Source: an uncultured Clostridia bacterium
GTDB lineage: Bacteria > Bacillota_A > Clostridia > Oscillospirales > Oscillospiraceae
DNA: 10,808 bases
Direction: 5' to 3'
NCBI GenBank assembly: GCA_947307375.1
Contig: CAMZIX010000037.1
Location: 1-10,808, forward strand
Shown: in pieces, positions 1 through 6,177 of the stretch
Numbering within the stretch: the stretch's first letter is position 1
How the letters are laid out: every line of letters starts with the position of its first letter
Translations under genes and position numbers: made by a program
The notes under the pieces: generated by a model
Told to the model about the DNA's origin: nothing
The model's database searches: none
What the model saw: the letters and a program-made list of their open reading frames with translations, nothing else

Positions 1-2
1 TG

Positions 3-1454
3 CAGTTTGTATGGAGCGGCGGCTTCCGCGCGGAGGCGGAGCGCGACCAGTACGATCAGACGCGGCTGCAGATGGGCCTCGACGAAGAGCGCTTCTCCTA
101 TCCGCTGCAGCCGGGAGCGTCCATCACGGCGCCGGAAGTCATCCTCAGCTTCAGCGCACAGGGCCTCGAGCGCCTGAGCCATCAGCTGCACCGCTGCATC
201 CGCCGGCACGTTTGCCGCGGCAAATACCGGGATGAGCGGCGGCCCATCCTGCTCAACAGCTGGGAGGCCTCCTATTTTGACTTCAGCGGTGCATCTATCC
301 TTCGTCTGGCCGAGGAAGCCAAAGCGCTGGGGGTGGAACTGCTGGTGATGGACGACGGTTGGTTCGGGCAGCGCAGCGACGACAGGCGCGCGCTCGGCGA
401 CTGGACGGCCAACGAGAAAAAACTCGGCGGAACACTGGGATCCCTGATCGAACAGGTCCGCGCCCTGGGGCTGCGCTTCGGCATCTGGATGGAGCCGGAG
501 ATGGTCAGTGAGGACAGCGAGCTCTATCGCAGCCATCCCGACTGGGCGCTGGCGATCCCCGGACAGCCGCCCGTCCGCTCGCGCTTTCAGCTGGTGCTGG
601 ACTTCTCCCGCCGGGAAGTGCGTGAGGAGATCTTCGCGCGCATCTGCCGCGTGCTCGACCAGGGAAAGATCGACTACCTGAAATGGGACGCCAATCGCTC
701 GATCAATGAGGTATATTCCCATACGGCGACGGATCAGGGCAAGGTGCTCTACGACTATATGCTGGGCGTGTATGAAGTGCTGGGGCGGCTTTGTGACCGC
801 TATCCCCAGCTGCTGATCGAGGGCTGCAGCGGCGGCGGCGGGCGCTTTGACGCCGGCATGCTGTACTACTGTCCGCAGATCTGGTGCAGCGACAACACCG
901 ATGCGATCGACCGTCTGCGCATCCAGTACGGCACCTCCTTCGGCTACCCCGCCTCCGCCGTCGGCGCGCACGTCTCCGCCTGCCCCAACCATCAAACGGG
1001 GCGGTCGACGCCGCTGCAGACCCGGGGTGTCGTCGCTGCAGCCGGCACCTTCGGCTACGAGCTGGATCCGGCGAAGCTCAGCGAAAGCGAGCGAGAGGAG
1101 ATCCGCCGGCAGATCGCGGACTACAGCGAAGATGCGGCGCTGGTGCGGCAGGGCCTGTACTACCGCCTCTGCGATCCCGCCGCCACGCCCTTCTGCGCCT
1201 GGGCTTTCGTGTCCGAGGACGGCGCGCAGGCGATGATCAGCGCGGTGCTGCAGGAAAACCACGGCAACATGCCTGTCCTCTATGTCCGGCCGCGGGGTCT
1301 GACGCCCGGCGCCCTCTACCGCGACAGGAAGAGCGGCCGCGTCTATCCCGCCGACGCGCTGATGGACATGGGCCTGCCCCTGCCGCATCATACGGAACCG
1401 TTCGGCAGCAGGGTCTGGCGCCTGGAGCGGCTCGAAAGGGATGAGATGAAATGA
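3..1454 (+). CDS. Alpha-galactosidase, GH36 family (5'-truncated by window edge)
   Basis: This enzyme hydrolyses terminal alpha-1,6-linked galactose from oligosaccharides such as melibiose and raffinose, probably in the cytoplasm. The frame is open from base 3 with no start in view, so 483 codons of a family that usually runs to about 730 are present. Visible GH36 landmarks, in order, are NSWEASYFDF, MDDGWFG, the EPEM/HPDW segment, KWDANR, ECSGGGGRFD-like glycines (GCSGGGGRFD) and WCSDNTDAIDRLRIQYGTS. By family knowledge the KWD aspartate (codon 687-689) is the nucleophile and the SDNTD motif (888-902) carries the acid/base. The tail is the usual C-terminal beta-sandwich ending in SRVWRLERL. 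No signal peptide can be judged. Its stop overlaps the next start (ATGA), so it is probably translationally coupled to the DUF554 gene. Internal ATGs such as the one at 72 are not starts, because homology continues upstream of them. Confidence 0.95.
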   Translation, partial: QFVWSGGFRAEAERDQYDQTRLQMGLDEERFSYPLQPGASITAPEVILSFSAQGLERLSHQLHRCIRRHVCRGKYRDERRPILLNSWEASYFDFSGASILRLAEEAKALGVELLVMDDGWFGQRSDDRRALGDWTANEKKLGGTLGSLIEQVRALGLRFGIWMEPEMVSEDSELYRSHPDWALAIPGQPPVRSRFQLVLDFSRREVREEIFARICRVLDQGKIDYLKWDANRSINEVYSHTATDQGKVLYDYMLGVYEVLGRLCDRYPQLLIEGCSGGGGRFDAGMLYYCPQIWCSDNTDAIDRLRIQYGTSFGYPASAVGAHVSACPNHQTGRSTPLQTRGVVAAAGTFGYELDPAKLSESEREEIRRQIADYSEDAALVRQGLYYRLCDPAATPFCAWAFVSEDGAQAMISAVLQENHGNMPVLYVRPRGLTPGALYRDRKSGRVYPADALMDMGLPLPHHTEPFGSRVWRLERLERDEMK

Positions 1455-2125
1455 CCGGAACGCTTGTCAATGTGGGAACGATCCTCGCGGGCAGCCTGAT
1501 CGGCGGCCTGTTCCGCAGGGCGATGAATGAAAAAATCAGCAACGGGCTGCTGAGCGTGATGGGCCTGTGCGCCTTCGGTCTGGGCGTCAACGCCGTCGTG
1601 CAGAACATGCCCAAGAGCCAGTATCCGGTGCTGTTCATCGTGAGCCTCGCGATCGGCTGCGTGATCGGGACGCTCCTGCAGCTCGACCGCCGCGTCAGCG
1701 CGCTGACGGAGCGCCGCGGCGGCGACGGAAAGCTCGGCCAGGGCATCGTCACCGGCTGTCTGATCTTCTGCATCGGGACCCTGTCCATCCTCGGCCCCGT
1801 GCAGAGCGCGCTGTACGGCGACCACACCTATCTCTTCACCAACGCCTCGCTCGACTTCGTCACCTCGATGGTGCTCGCCTCGGCCTACGGCCCGGGGATC
1901 GCGCTCTGCGCCGCGGTGCTCTTCCTGTGGCAGGGCGCCATCTATCTGCTCACGAAGCTGGTCGGCGGCTTCATCACGGACACGATGATGGTGGAGATCT
2001 CGATCGTCGGCGGCTTTCTGATCGCGATGTCCGGCCTGTCCATCATGAAGGTCAAGGACTTCCGCACGCTCGACTATCTGCCCGCGCTGCTGGTGCCGGT
2101 GCTCTGGTGCCTGCTGCGGGGCTGA
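1451..2125 (+). CDS. DUF554 family membrane protein (YdfK/YqgA-like)
   Basis: This is a 224-residue integral membrane protein of the DUF554 family, whose biochemical role is unknown; a transporter is often assumed but not shown. The N-terminus (MTGTLVNVGTILAGSLIGG) is the typical DUF554 opening. Hydrophobic helices follow at roughly residues 5-22, 30-48, 57-75, 98-115, 138-165, 182-200 and 205-222. Family-typical segments include GTLLQLDRRV, SLDFVTSMVLAS and VGGFLIAMSGLSIM. Length is normal for the family. The ATG shares bases with the TGA of the galactosidase gene, and a purine-rich AAAGGG about 10 bases upstream lies inside that gene. truA starts 9 bases after the stop. The gene is GC-rich like its neighbours, and nothing in the sequence ties it to galactoside metabolism beyond co-transcription. 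Confidence 0.9.
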   Translation: MTGTLVNVGTILAGSLIGGLFRRAMNEKISNGLLSVMGLCAFGLGVNAVVQNMPKSQYPVLFIVSLAIGCVIGTLLQLDRRVSALTERRGGDGKLGQGIVTGCLIFCIGTLSILGPVQSALYGDHTYLFTNASLDFVTSMVLASAYGPGIALCAAVLFLWQGAIYLLTKLVGGFITDTMMVEISIVGGFLIAMSGLSIMKVKDFRTLDYLPALLVPVLWCLLRG

Positions 2126-2134
2126 GGCGCCGTC

Positions 2135-2875
2135 ATGCCGAACTATAAGCTGAGGCTCTGCTACGACGGCACGCGGTACCGCGGCTGGCAGAAGCAGGGC
2201 AACACCGAAAAGACCGTCCAGGGCAAGCTGGAGGCCGCGCTCTCGCGCCTGCTGTCGCAGGAGGTCGAGGTCGCCGGCTGCGGCCGCACCGATGCGGGCG
2301 TGCACGCGCGCGAACAGGTCTGCTCCTTCCGCGCGGAGACCGGGCTGAGCTGCGAAGAGCTCCTCGCCGCGCTGCGGCGGGCGCTGCCCGAGGATATCGG
2401 CGCGCTCTCGCTGGAGATCGCCCCGCCGCGCTTTCACGCGCGGCTGAGCTGCAAGGAAAAAACCTACGTCTACCGCATCTGGAACAGCGAAACGCCGAAC
2501 GTGTTCGAGCGGCGTTATCTCCTGCCCGTTCCCGAGGTCCTGGACGTGGATGCAATGAAAAAGGCCGCGGCGCTCCTGTGCGGGCGGCACGATTTCGCCG
2601 CCTTCTGCTCGCTCAAACGCAGCAAAAAAAGCTCCGTGCGCGAGCTGCGGAGCCTGGAGATCCTGCGCGAGGGGGAGGAGCTGCGCCTGGTTTTCACCGG
2701 CGACGGCTTTTTGTACAACATGGTGCGCATCCTGACCGGAACGCTCCTGGAGGTCGGACGCGGCGAGCGAAGTCCGGAGGACATGCCTTCGATCCTCGCC
2801 TCCGGAGACCGCGCGCAGGCGGGGCCGACGGCCCCGGCGCAGGGCCTGACGCTGTGGCGCGTAAGCTACGAATAA
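2135..2875 (+). CDS. truA: tRNA pseudouridine(38-40) synthase TruA
   Basis: TruA isomerises uridine to pseudouridine at positions 38-40 of the tRNA anticodon arm, in the cytoplasm. The 246-residue protein has full family length. It shows the N-terminal CYDGTRYRGWQKQ motif (residues 9-21) and the catalytic GRTDAGVHA motif with Asp53, equivalent to E. coli Asp60. It also has the FHARLSCKEKTYVYRI segment and the C-terminal FLYNMVRILTGTLLEVGRG signature. The start is 9 bases after the DUF554 stop, with a modest GAGG overlapping that stop. It is the last gene of the plus-strand operon, and its stop codon sits at the base of the terminator hairpin at 2874-2908. Base composition matches its neighbours. 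Identification is firm. Confidence 0.96.
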   Translation: MPNYKLRLCYDGTRYRGWQKQGNTEKTVQGKLEAALSRLLSQEVEVAGCGRTDAGVHAREQVCSFRAETGLSCEELLAALRRALPEDIGALSLEIAPPRFHARLSCKEKTYVYRIWNSETPNVFERRYLLPVPEVLDVDAMKKAAALLCGRHDFAAFCSLKRSKKSSVRELRSLEILREGEELRLVFTGDGFLYNMVRILTGTLLEVGRGERSPEDMPSILASGDRAQAGPTAPAQGLTLWRVSYE

Positions 2876-2909
2876 AGAAGAGGGGATGCGGCGCATCCCC
2901 TCTTCTTTT
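2874..2909. terminator. Bidirectional rho-independent terminator between truA and the HD gene
   Basis: A perfect 16-bp stem (2874-2889 pairing with 2893-2908) has a 3-base loop. The plus strand continues into T-rich TTTTCTATT. The minus strand also ends in a run of Ts, at the 2874-2876 side. The two genes converge here: truA stops at 2875 and the HD gene stops at 2910. The hairpin overlaps the last base pairs of the truA stop codon and abuts the other stop, so it can serve both genes. Confidence 0.88.
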
Positions 2910-3917
2910 CTATTCTCCGCAGAGCCAGCCGTCCTGCGGCTCGCTCAGAAACTGCTCCAGCTCCCGCCGGAAGCCCTCGTCAAGCTCCGACGCGCGGCCT
3001 TGTCCCTCGACCAGCGGGTCGATAAACCTCTTCTTGGCCGGGATCACGCGGCGCTTCTTCGGCGGCGCGGCGTCGTCGCTCCGCATCCGGTGCAGCGCAC
3101 GGAACTCCCGCCAGGCGCGGCGAGTCTCCCCCTCCGCTTCCAGCTTCGCAATGACCGCCGGCTCCGTGCCGTACAGATCTCCCTCGTCGAGCACGCCGCG
3201 GCGGAGCGCCGCCGCCAGCAGCTCGGAGAGCATCTGCATCGCGTAGCGGTCCTCATCGGACACATAGACCCGCGCGCAGCGCAGCGCCGTGCGCGCGAAG
3301 CTGAGCGCCGCAGCCGGCTCGCCGAAGGCGAGCTCGATCTGCCCGTCCGGCGCGGCGGCGACGCGCAGATCCCGGTACCAGGCGGCGAGCTCCGCCGGCG
3401 AGGCGAAGCCGTAGCCGAGGGCGTTGCCCATCGTGTATTCCAGGCGATCGGACGACAGCCGCGGCGCGTCGTTGTCCGCCACCGGATAGCGGTGGTAGTC
3501 CGCCACCGCGTCGAGAGAGATCGGGAGCGCGTCCAGCAGCCTCCCGATCTCCGCGCTGCCGCGCAGGATCTCCTCCGTGCGCGCCTCGGTGGCCTCCTGC
3601 CGCAGGTAATCGCCCCGCAGAAAGTCCACGACGTGGGCGAACACGGGCGTGGCGAGGTCGTGAAAGAGCGCCGCCAGCGTCTGCGCCCGGTCGCCGGTGA
3701 AGCGCCAGACGATCAGCGCCGCTCCCAGGCTGTGGGAAAAGCGCGAATAGCGCGGCAGGCCGCGAAAGCGCGGGAAGGCGGTATACTCGCAGCCGCAGTT
3801 CATGCCCACGTCCCGCAGACGCCGCAGCTCCGGCGTCTCCAGAAAGGGCGTCAGAAACGCGGGCGTCTCCGCGTGGTACAGGCCGAGCTGCCCCTCGATG
3901 TTCTTCTGCGCCGCCAT
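2910..3917 (-). CDS. HD-domain metal-dependent phosphohydrolase
   Basis: This 335-residue soluble protein of the HD superfamily resembles the dGTPase/SAMHD1-like branch (COG1078-type). The substrate is unknown; a nucleotide or another phosphoester is likely from family knowledge. The HD metal ligands can be placed: His62 in YSRFSHSLG, His86-Asp87 in ALFHDLATPVFAH, and Asp157 in SSDRLEYTMG, with His95 also kept. The usual GHGPFSH segment after the HD pair reads ATPVFAH here, which suggests a distinct subfamily. The C-terminal third (about residues 215-335) is helical and charged, with a basic KKRRVIPAKKR stretch near residue 290. The start is fixed by a strong AAAGGAGG (3925-3932) 7 bases upstream and by the consensus promoter beyond it. 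It stands alone, with convergent truA downstream and a divergent lipoprotein gene upstream. Composition is native. Confidence 0.85.
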   Translation of the reverse strand: MAAQKNIEGQLGLYHAETPAFLTPFLETPELRRLRDVGMNCGCEYTAFPRFRGLPRYSRFSHSLGAALIVWRFTGDRAQTLAALFHDLATPVFAHVVDFLRGDYLRQEATEARTEEILRGSAEIGRLLDALPISLDAVADYHRYPVADNDAPRLSSDRLEYTMGNALGYGFASPAELAAWYRDLRVAAAPDGQIELAFGEPAAALSFARTALRCARVYVSDEDRYAMQMLSELLAAALRRGVLDEGDLYGTEPAVIAKLEAEGETRRAWREFRALHRMRSDDAAPPKKRRVIPAKKRFIDPLVEGQGRASELDEGFRRELEQFLSEPQDGWLCGE

Positions 3918-3955
3918 GACGCCGCCTCCTTTCCCCGTCGGACTGACGTGGCTTC

Positions 3956-3984
3956 ATTATACCTGCCGGCCGCCCGCTTTTCAA
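3956..3984 (-). promoter_or_regulatory. Sigma-A-type promoter of the HD gene
   Basis: On the minus strand TTGAAA (3979-3984) and a perfect TATAAT (3956-3961) are separated by exactly 17 bases. Transcription would start near 3949, giving a leader of about 30 nt that includes the strong ribosome binding site at 3925-3932. It is divergent from the promoter at 4013-4041. Confidence 0.85.
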
Positions 3985-4012
3985 CTCTCCGCCGGGCGGA
4001 AAGAAAAAATGC

Positions 4013-4041
4013 TTGCCAGCGCCTTCTTTTTCCAGTAGAAT
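4013..4041 (+). promoter_or_regulatory. Sigma-A-type promoter of the small lipoprotein gene
   Basis: TTGCCA (4013-4018) and TAGAAT (4036-4041) are separated by 17 bases. The predicted start near 4048 leaves a leader of about 50 nt ending in AAGGAG (4087-4092), 6 bases before the ATG. The -35 boxes of this and the divergent HD promoter lie only 28 bases apart, so one regulator could act on both, although no operator is evident. Confidence 0.75.
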
Positions 4042-4098
4042 AACAGACAGAGGGAAGCCCCCGGAGAACAGATCCCGGACAAAGAAAAGGAGAAGCTT

Positions 4099-4452
4099 AT
4101 GAAACGTTTGGCATGCCTGATCCTGGCGCTGGCCATAATCCTGGCGCTCGCGGCCTGCGGCGGCGAGCCCGACCCCAACGCCGGCGTATACAAGGCCACG
4201 ACCGCCGAGATGAGCGGCATCAGCCTTGACGTCAATACCGTTTACGAGGGCGGCCTGTCCTTTGAGCTGAAGGACGGCGGCAAGGCCGTCATGACCATGG
4301 ACGGCAAGGATTACAACCTGCGCTGGAAGCTGGACGGCGAGGATCTCACCATCATCGCCTCCGACACCGAGCTGACCGGCACCCTGGCCGAGGGCACAAT
4401 GGTCCTGGACATGGGCAGCGGCATCACTGTCACGCTGGTCCGCGGCAATTAA
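4099..4452 (+). CDS. Small predicted lipoprotein of unknown function
   Basis: I do not recognise a named family. The 117-residue protein begins with MKRL, a hydrophobic helix and a lipobox LAAC with Cys20, so it should be lipidated and held on the outer face of the membrane. After the cysteine comes a short GGEPDPN linker. About 90 residues of alternating short strands and turns follow (GVYKATTAEMSG, YEGGLSFELKDGGKAVM, YNLRWKLDGEDLTI, TGTLAEGTMVLDMG, ITVTLVRGN). The pattern, with repeated G-D/G-G turns, resembles the small beta-sheet lipoproteins (lipocalin-like) common in Clostridia. The start is supported by AAGGAG 6 bases upstream and by a promoter at 4013-4041. It is monocistronic and ends before a strong terminator. 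Composition is native, somewhat less GC-rich than truA. Confidence 0.82.
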   Translation: MKRLACLILALAIILALAACGGEPDPNAGVYKATTAEMSGISLDVNTVYEGGLSFELKDGGKAVMTMDGKDYNLRWKLDGEDLTIIASDTELTGTLAEGTMVLDMGSGITVTLVRGN

Positions 4453-4465
4453 GGGCCGAAGGATC

Positions 4466-4506
4466 AAAAAACGCCCGGTTCCCCATCGGAACCGGGCGTT
4501 TTTTTT
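4466..4506. terminator. Bidirectional rho-independent terminator
   Basis: A 17-bp perfect stem (4466-4482 with 4488-4504) is built around CGCCCGGTTCC, with a 5-base loop. It is followed by eight Ts (4499-4506) on the plus strand and, on the minus strand, by the six Ts complementary to 4466-4471. It lies between the lipoprotein stop at 4452 and the convergent M42 peptidase stop at 4512. Confidence 0.93.
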
Positions 4507-4511
4507 GCGTC

Positions 4512-5543
4512 TTATCGCGTCAGATAGGCCAGCAGCAGCTCATAGGTCGCGCGCAGGCCGTCCAGGTGCGTGCGCTCATAGCCGTGGCTGTTGGCGGTCC
4601 CGGGGCCGATGGCCGCATGGCGGACGTCGTGGCCGGCCAGCACGCTGCCGTCGCCGTCGGTGCCGTAGTGCGGCGTGAAAACATCCATCACATGATCCAC
4701 GCCCGCGTCGATCGCCGCCTGCCGCAGCTCGTTGGTCATACCCCAGTGGTAGGGGAAGCGCGAGTCCTTGGCAAAGATGGACACCTTGTGCTCGTCGGAG
4801 TTCTGATCCGGCCCGGTCGGCGCGATATCGATCGCAAGGATATCCTCTGTGTCCGCCGGGAGCCAGGCCGTGCCGTGACCGATCTCTTCAAACATGGCAA
4901 AAAAGGCATAGACCCGACGCGGCAGGGCGATCTCCTCCTCGCGCAGCGCCCGGATCGCCGTCAGCAGCACGGCGGCGCAGGCCTTGTCGTCGACGAAGCG
5001 GGATTTCAGGTAGCCGTTGGCGAGCCGGAAGCGCGGCTCGAGCGCGACCATATCCCCGGTCTCGATGCCCAGCGCGCGCACGTCCTCCGCCGTTTTGACC
5101 TCTTCGTCCAGCACGACGCAGACGTTCTTCCGGAAATCGGCCGGCGTATCGCGCAGCTCCTCCTCGGTCACATGGACCGAATTCGGCGTGCGGCAGACCG
5201 CGCCGGTATAGACTTTCCCGTCCCGGGTGTGGACGCGCACGTTTTCCGTCACACAGCAGAAGGGGTACAGCCCGCCGACCGGGCAGACGTTCAGCGTGCC
5301 GTCGGCGTTCAGATGGCGCACCATCAGGCCGATATCGTCCAGATGCGCCGTCACCGCGAGGGTGCGGCCCTCGCCGCCAAGCTCGGCGATCACGCCGCCC
5401 TTGTGCGTCAGACGATAAGGCACGCCGAGCTCGTCGAGCATCGTGCAGACCAGCGCCTGGATCTCCTCGTACTGGCCGGTGGTGCTGTCCACCGCGAGCA
5501 GGCGCTCAAAGCACGACAGGCAATAGGCTTCGTCAAAGTTCAT
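4512..5543 (-). CDS. M42 family metallopeptidase (glutamyl aminopeptidase/FrvX-like)
   Basis: This cytoplasmic di-metal aminopeptidase is of the M42 type, whose members form large tetrahedral particles and trim peptides from the N-terminus. The 343-residue length is normal. Likely metal and catalytic residues are His67 in AHLDDIG, Asp185/186 in SRFVDDKA, Glu219-Glu220 in FEEIGHGTA (general base and metal ligand), Asp239 in LAIDIAP and His320 in SHGYERTH. AHLDD instead of AHMDE and EEIGHGT instead of EEVGLRG place it in a divergent subgroup, but every expected ligand is present. The start is supported by GAGGGAG (5550-5556) 6 bases upstream. That site overlaps the region just after the upstream lipoprotein stop at 5558. 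It lies 14 nt behind that gene on the same strand with no terminator between, so co-transcription is likely. The substrate cannot be told from sequence. Confidence 0.92.
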   Translation of the reverse strand: MNFDEAYCLSCFERLLAVDSTTGQYEEIQALVCTMLDELGVPYRLTHKGGVIAELGGEGRTLAVTAHLDDIGLMVRHLNADGTLNVCPVGGLYPFCCVTENVRVHTRDGKVYTGAVCRTPNSVHVTEEELRDTPADFRKNVCVVLDEEVKTAEDVRALGIETGDMVALEPRFRLANGYLKSRFVDDKACAAVLLTAIRALREEEIALPRRVYAFFAMFEEIGHGTAWLPADTEDILAIDIAPTGPDQNSDEHKVSIFAKDSRFPYHWGMTNELRQAAIDAGVDHVMDVFTPHYGTDGDGSVLAGHDVRHAAIGPGTANSHGYERTHLDGLRATYELLLAYLTR

Positions 5544-5557
5544 TTATATCTCCCTCA

Positions 5558-6151
5558 TCATTCGAACTTGTCATATTCGTACTGGTCTTTAATATATGAA
5601 TTGTAGTATTTCCCAATTGAATCAGCATTCACCAGTTCGTCGTAGACGGAAAACGGGACTTCGTAATATACATAAATAGGATCAGAATTCCGAACAAATC
5701 TAATCCCTAACGCATTAAATGGCCAACCGGCATACCCAATTTCCTTGATTGCTGATGATTCAACTTCTTCCCATTCCATATAGTCAAACAAATCATGGCA
5801 TTCAAGCCACTCTTCAACTATTTCCGGAAAATCCGTGTATTCCTCGAGATCATACTGGCTTATTTTGGAAAGATCCAAGCTATCACGCCATGCTTCCACT
5901 ATTTCTGGATTATTACTGTAGTCAATGATATCATATGGCCCGAGTTTGGAAACATCTATAATATCATAATTATCTATGCTTTCTTCCTCTTCAAGTTCAT
6001 TTTCATCATCAAAGAAATACTCTTTTTCGTCGACTTTCTCTTTTTCTTCTTGAAAAGGATGTGGGGTTTCAATTGGTGCATTTGTGCGGCCGCAAGCAAC
6101 CAATAGTAATATACAGAGAAAAGATACGATAAAAGTCACAAATTGTTTCAT
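5558..6151 (-). CDS. Lipoprotein with two tandem repeats and a C-terminal KTSC domain
   Basis: This 197-residue predicted lipoprotein has a signal helix and lipobox LVAC with Cys20. A very acidic linker follows (residues 33-60, rich in E, D and K). Two adjacent 27-residue repeats come next (66-92 and 93-119). The C-terminal module (about 131-197) matches the KTSC domain pattern: ESSAIKEIGY, a central YVYYEVP with the YxY motif (Tyr160, Tyr162), VYDELVNADSIGKYYN and a terminal YIKDQY. KTSC is known from the end of some lysyl-tRNA synthetases and from small stand-alone proteins. Its function is unknown, with RNA binding suggested, which would not fit a surface location. The start has a moderate AGGTGAG a few bases upstream. 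The gene is AT-rich, unlike both flanking genes, which suggests acquisition. It sits 26 nt after the MATE gene and 14 nt before the M42 gene. The KTSC call is by eye. Confidence 0.8.
   Translation of the reverse strand: MKQFVTFIVSFLCILLLVACGRTNAPIETPHPFQEEKEKVDEKEYFFDDENELEEEESIDNYDIIDVSKLGPYDIIDYSNNPEIVEAWRDSLDLSKISQYDLEEYTDFPEIVEEWLECHDLFDYMEWEEVESSAIKEIGYAGWPFNALGIRFVRNSDPIYVYYEVPFSVYDELVNADSIGKYYNSYIKDQYEYDKFE
5795..5956 (-). repeat. Two tandem 27-residue protein repeats inside the KTSC lipoprotein
   Basis: Residues 66-92 and 93-119 (81 bases each, 5876-5956 and 5795-5875) align without gaps. They share the pattern D-x-S-K-x3-Y-D-x3-Y-x3-P-E-I-V-E-x-W, which is 12 identical positions of 27. 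The DNA copies have diverged, so the duplication is old or under protein-level selection. The shared PEIVExW segment is probably a helix. Confidence 0.8.
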
Positions 6152-6177
6152 AAGCTCACCTATTTTAATTTACTATA

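Noticed and set aside
1388..2896. A 502-residue minus-strand open frame opposite the DUF554 and truA genes
   Set aside because: It is the mirror of GC-rich coding sequence with few stops. The product is low-complexity (Arg/Ala/Gln/His) with no family signature, while the plus-strand frames are clear families.
3253..4467. A 404-residue minus-strand open frame across the lipoprotein gene and the HD gene
   Set aside because: It spans two promoters and runs out of frame through the HD gene. Its second half is a Gly/Arg/Ala-rich shadow.
4566..5606. A 346-residue plus-strand open frame opposite the M42 peptidase gene
   Set aside because: Antisense to a gene with intact catalytic motifs, its composition is typical of mirrored GC-rich codons.
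5795..6106. A 103-residue plus-strand open frame rich in Phe/Ile opposite the KTSC lipoprotein
   Set aside because: The hydrophobic stretch is the complement of Glu/Asp/Lys codons (GAA/TTC). It has no ribosome binding site and does not look like a real membrane protein.
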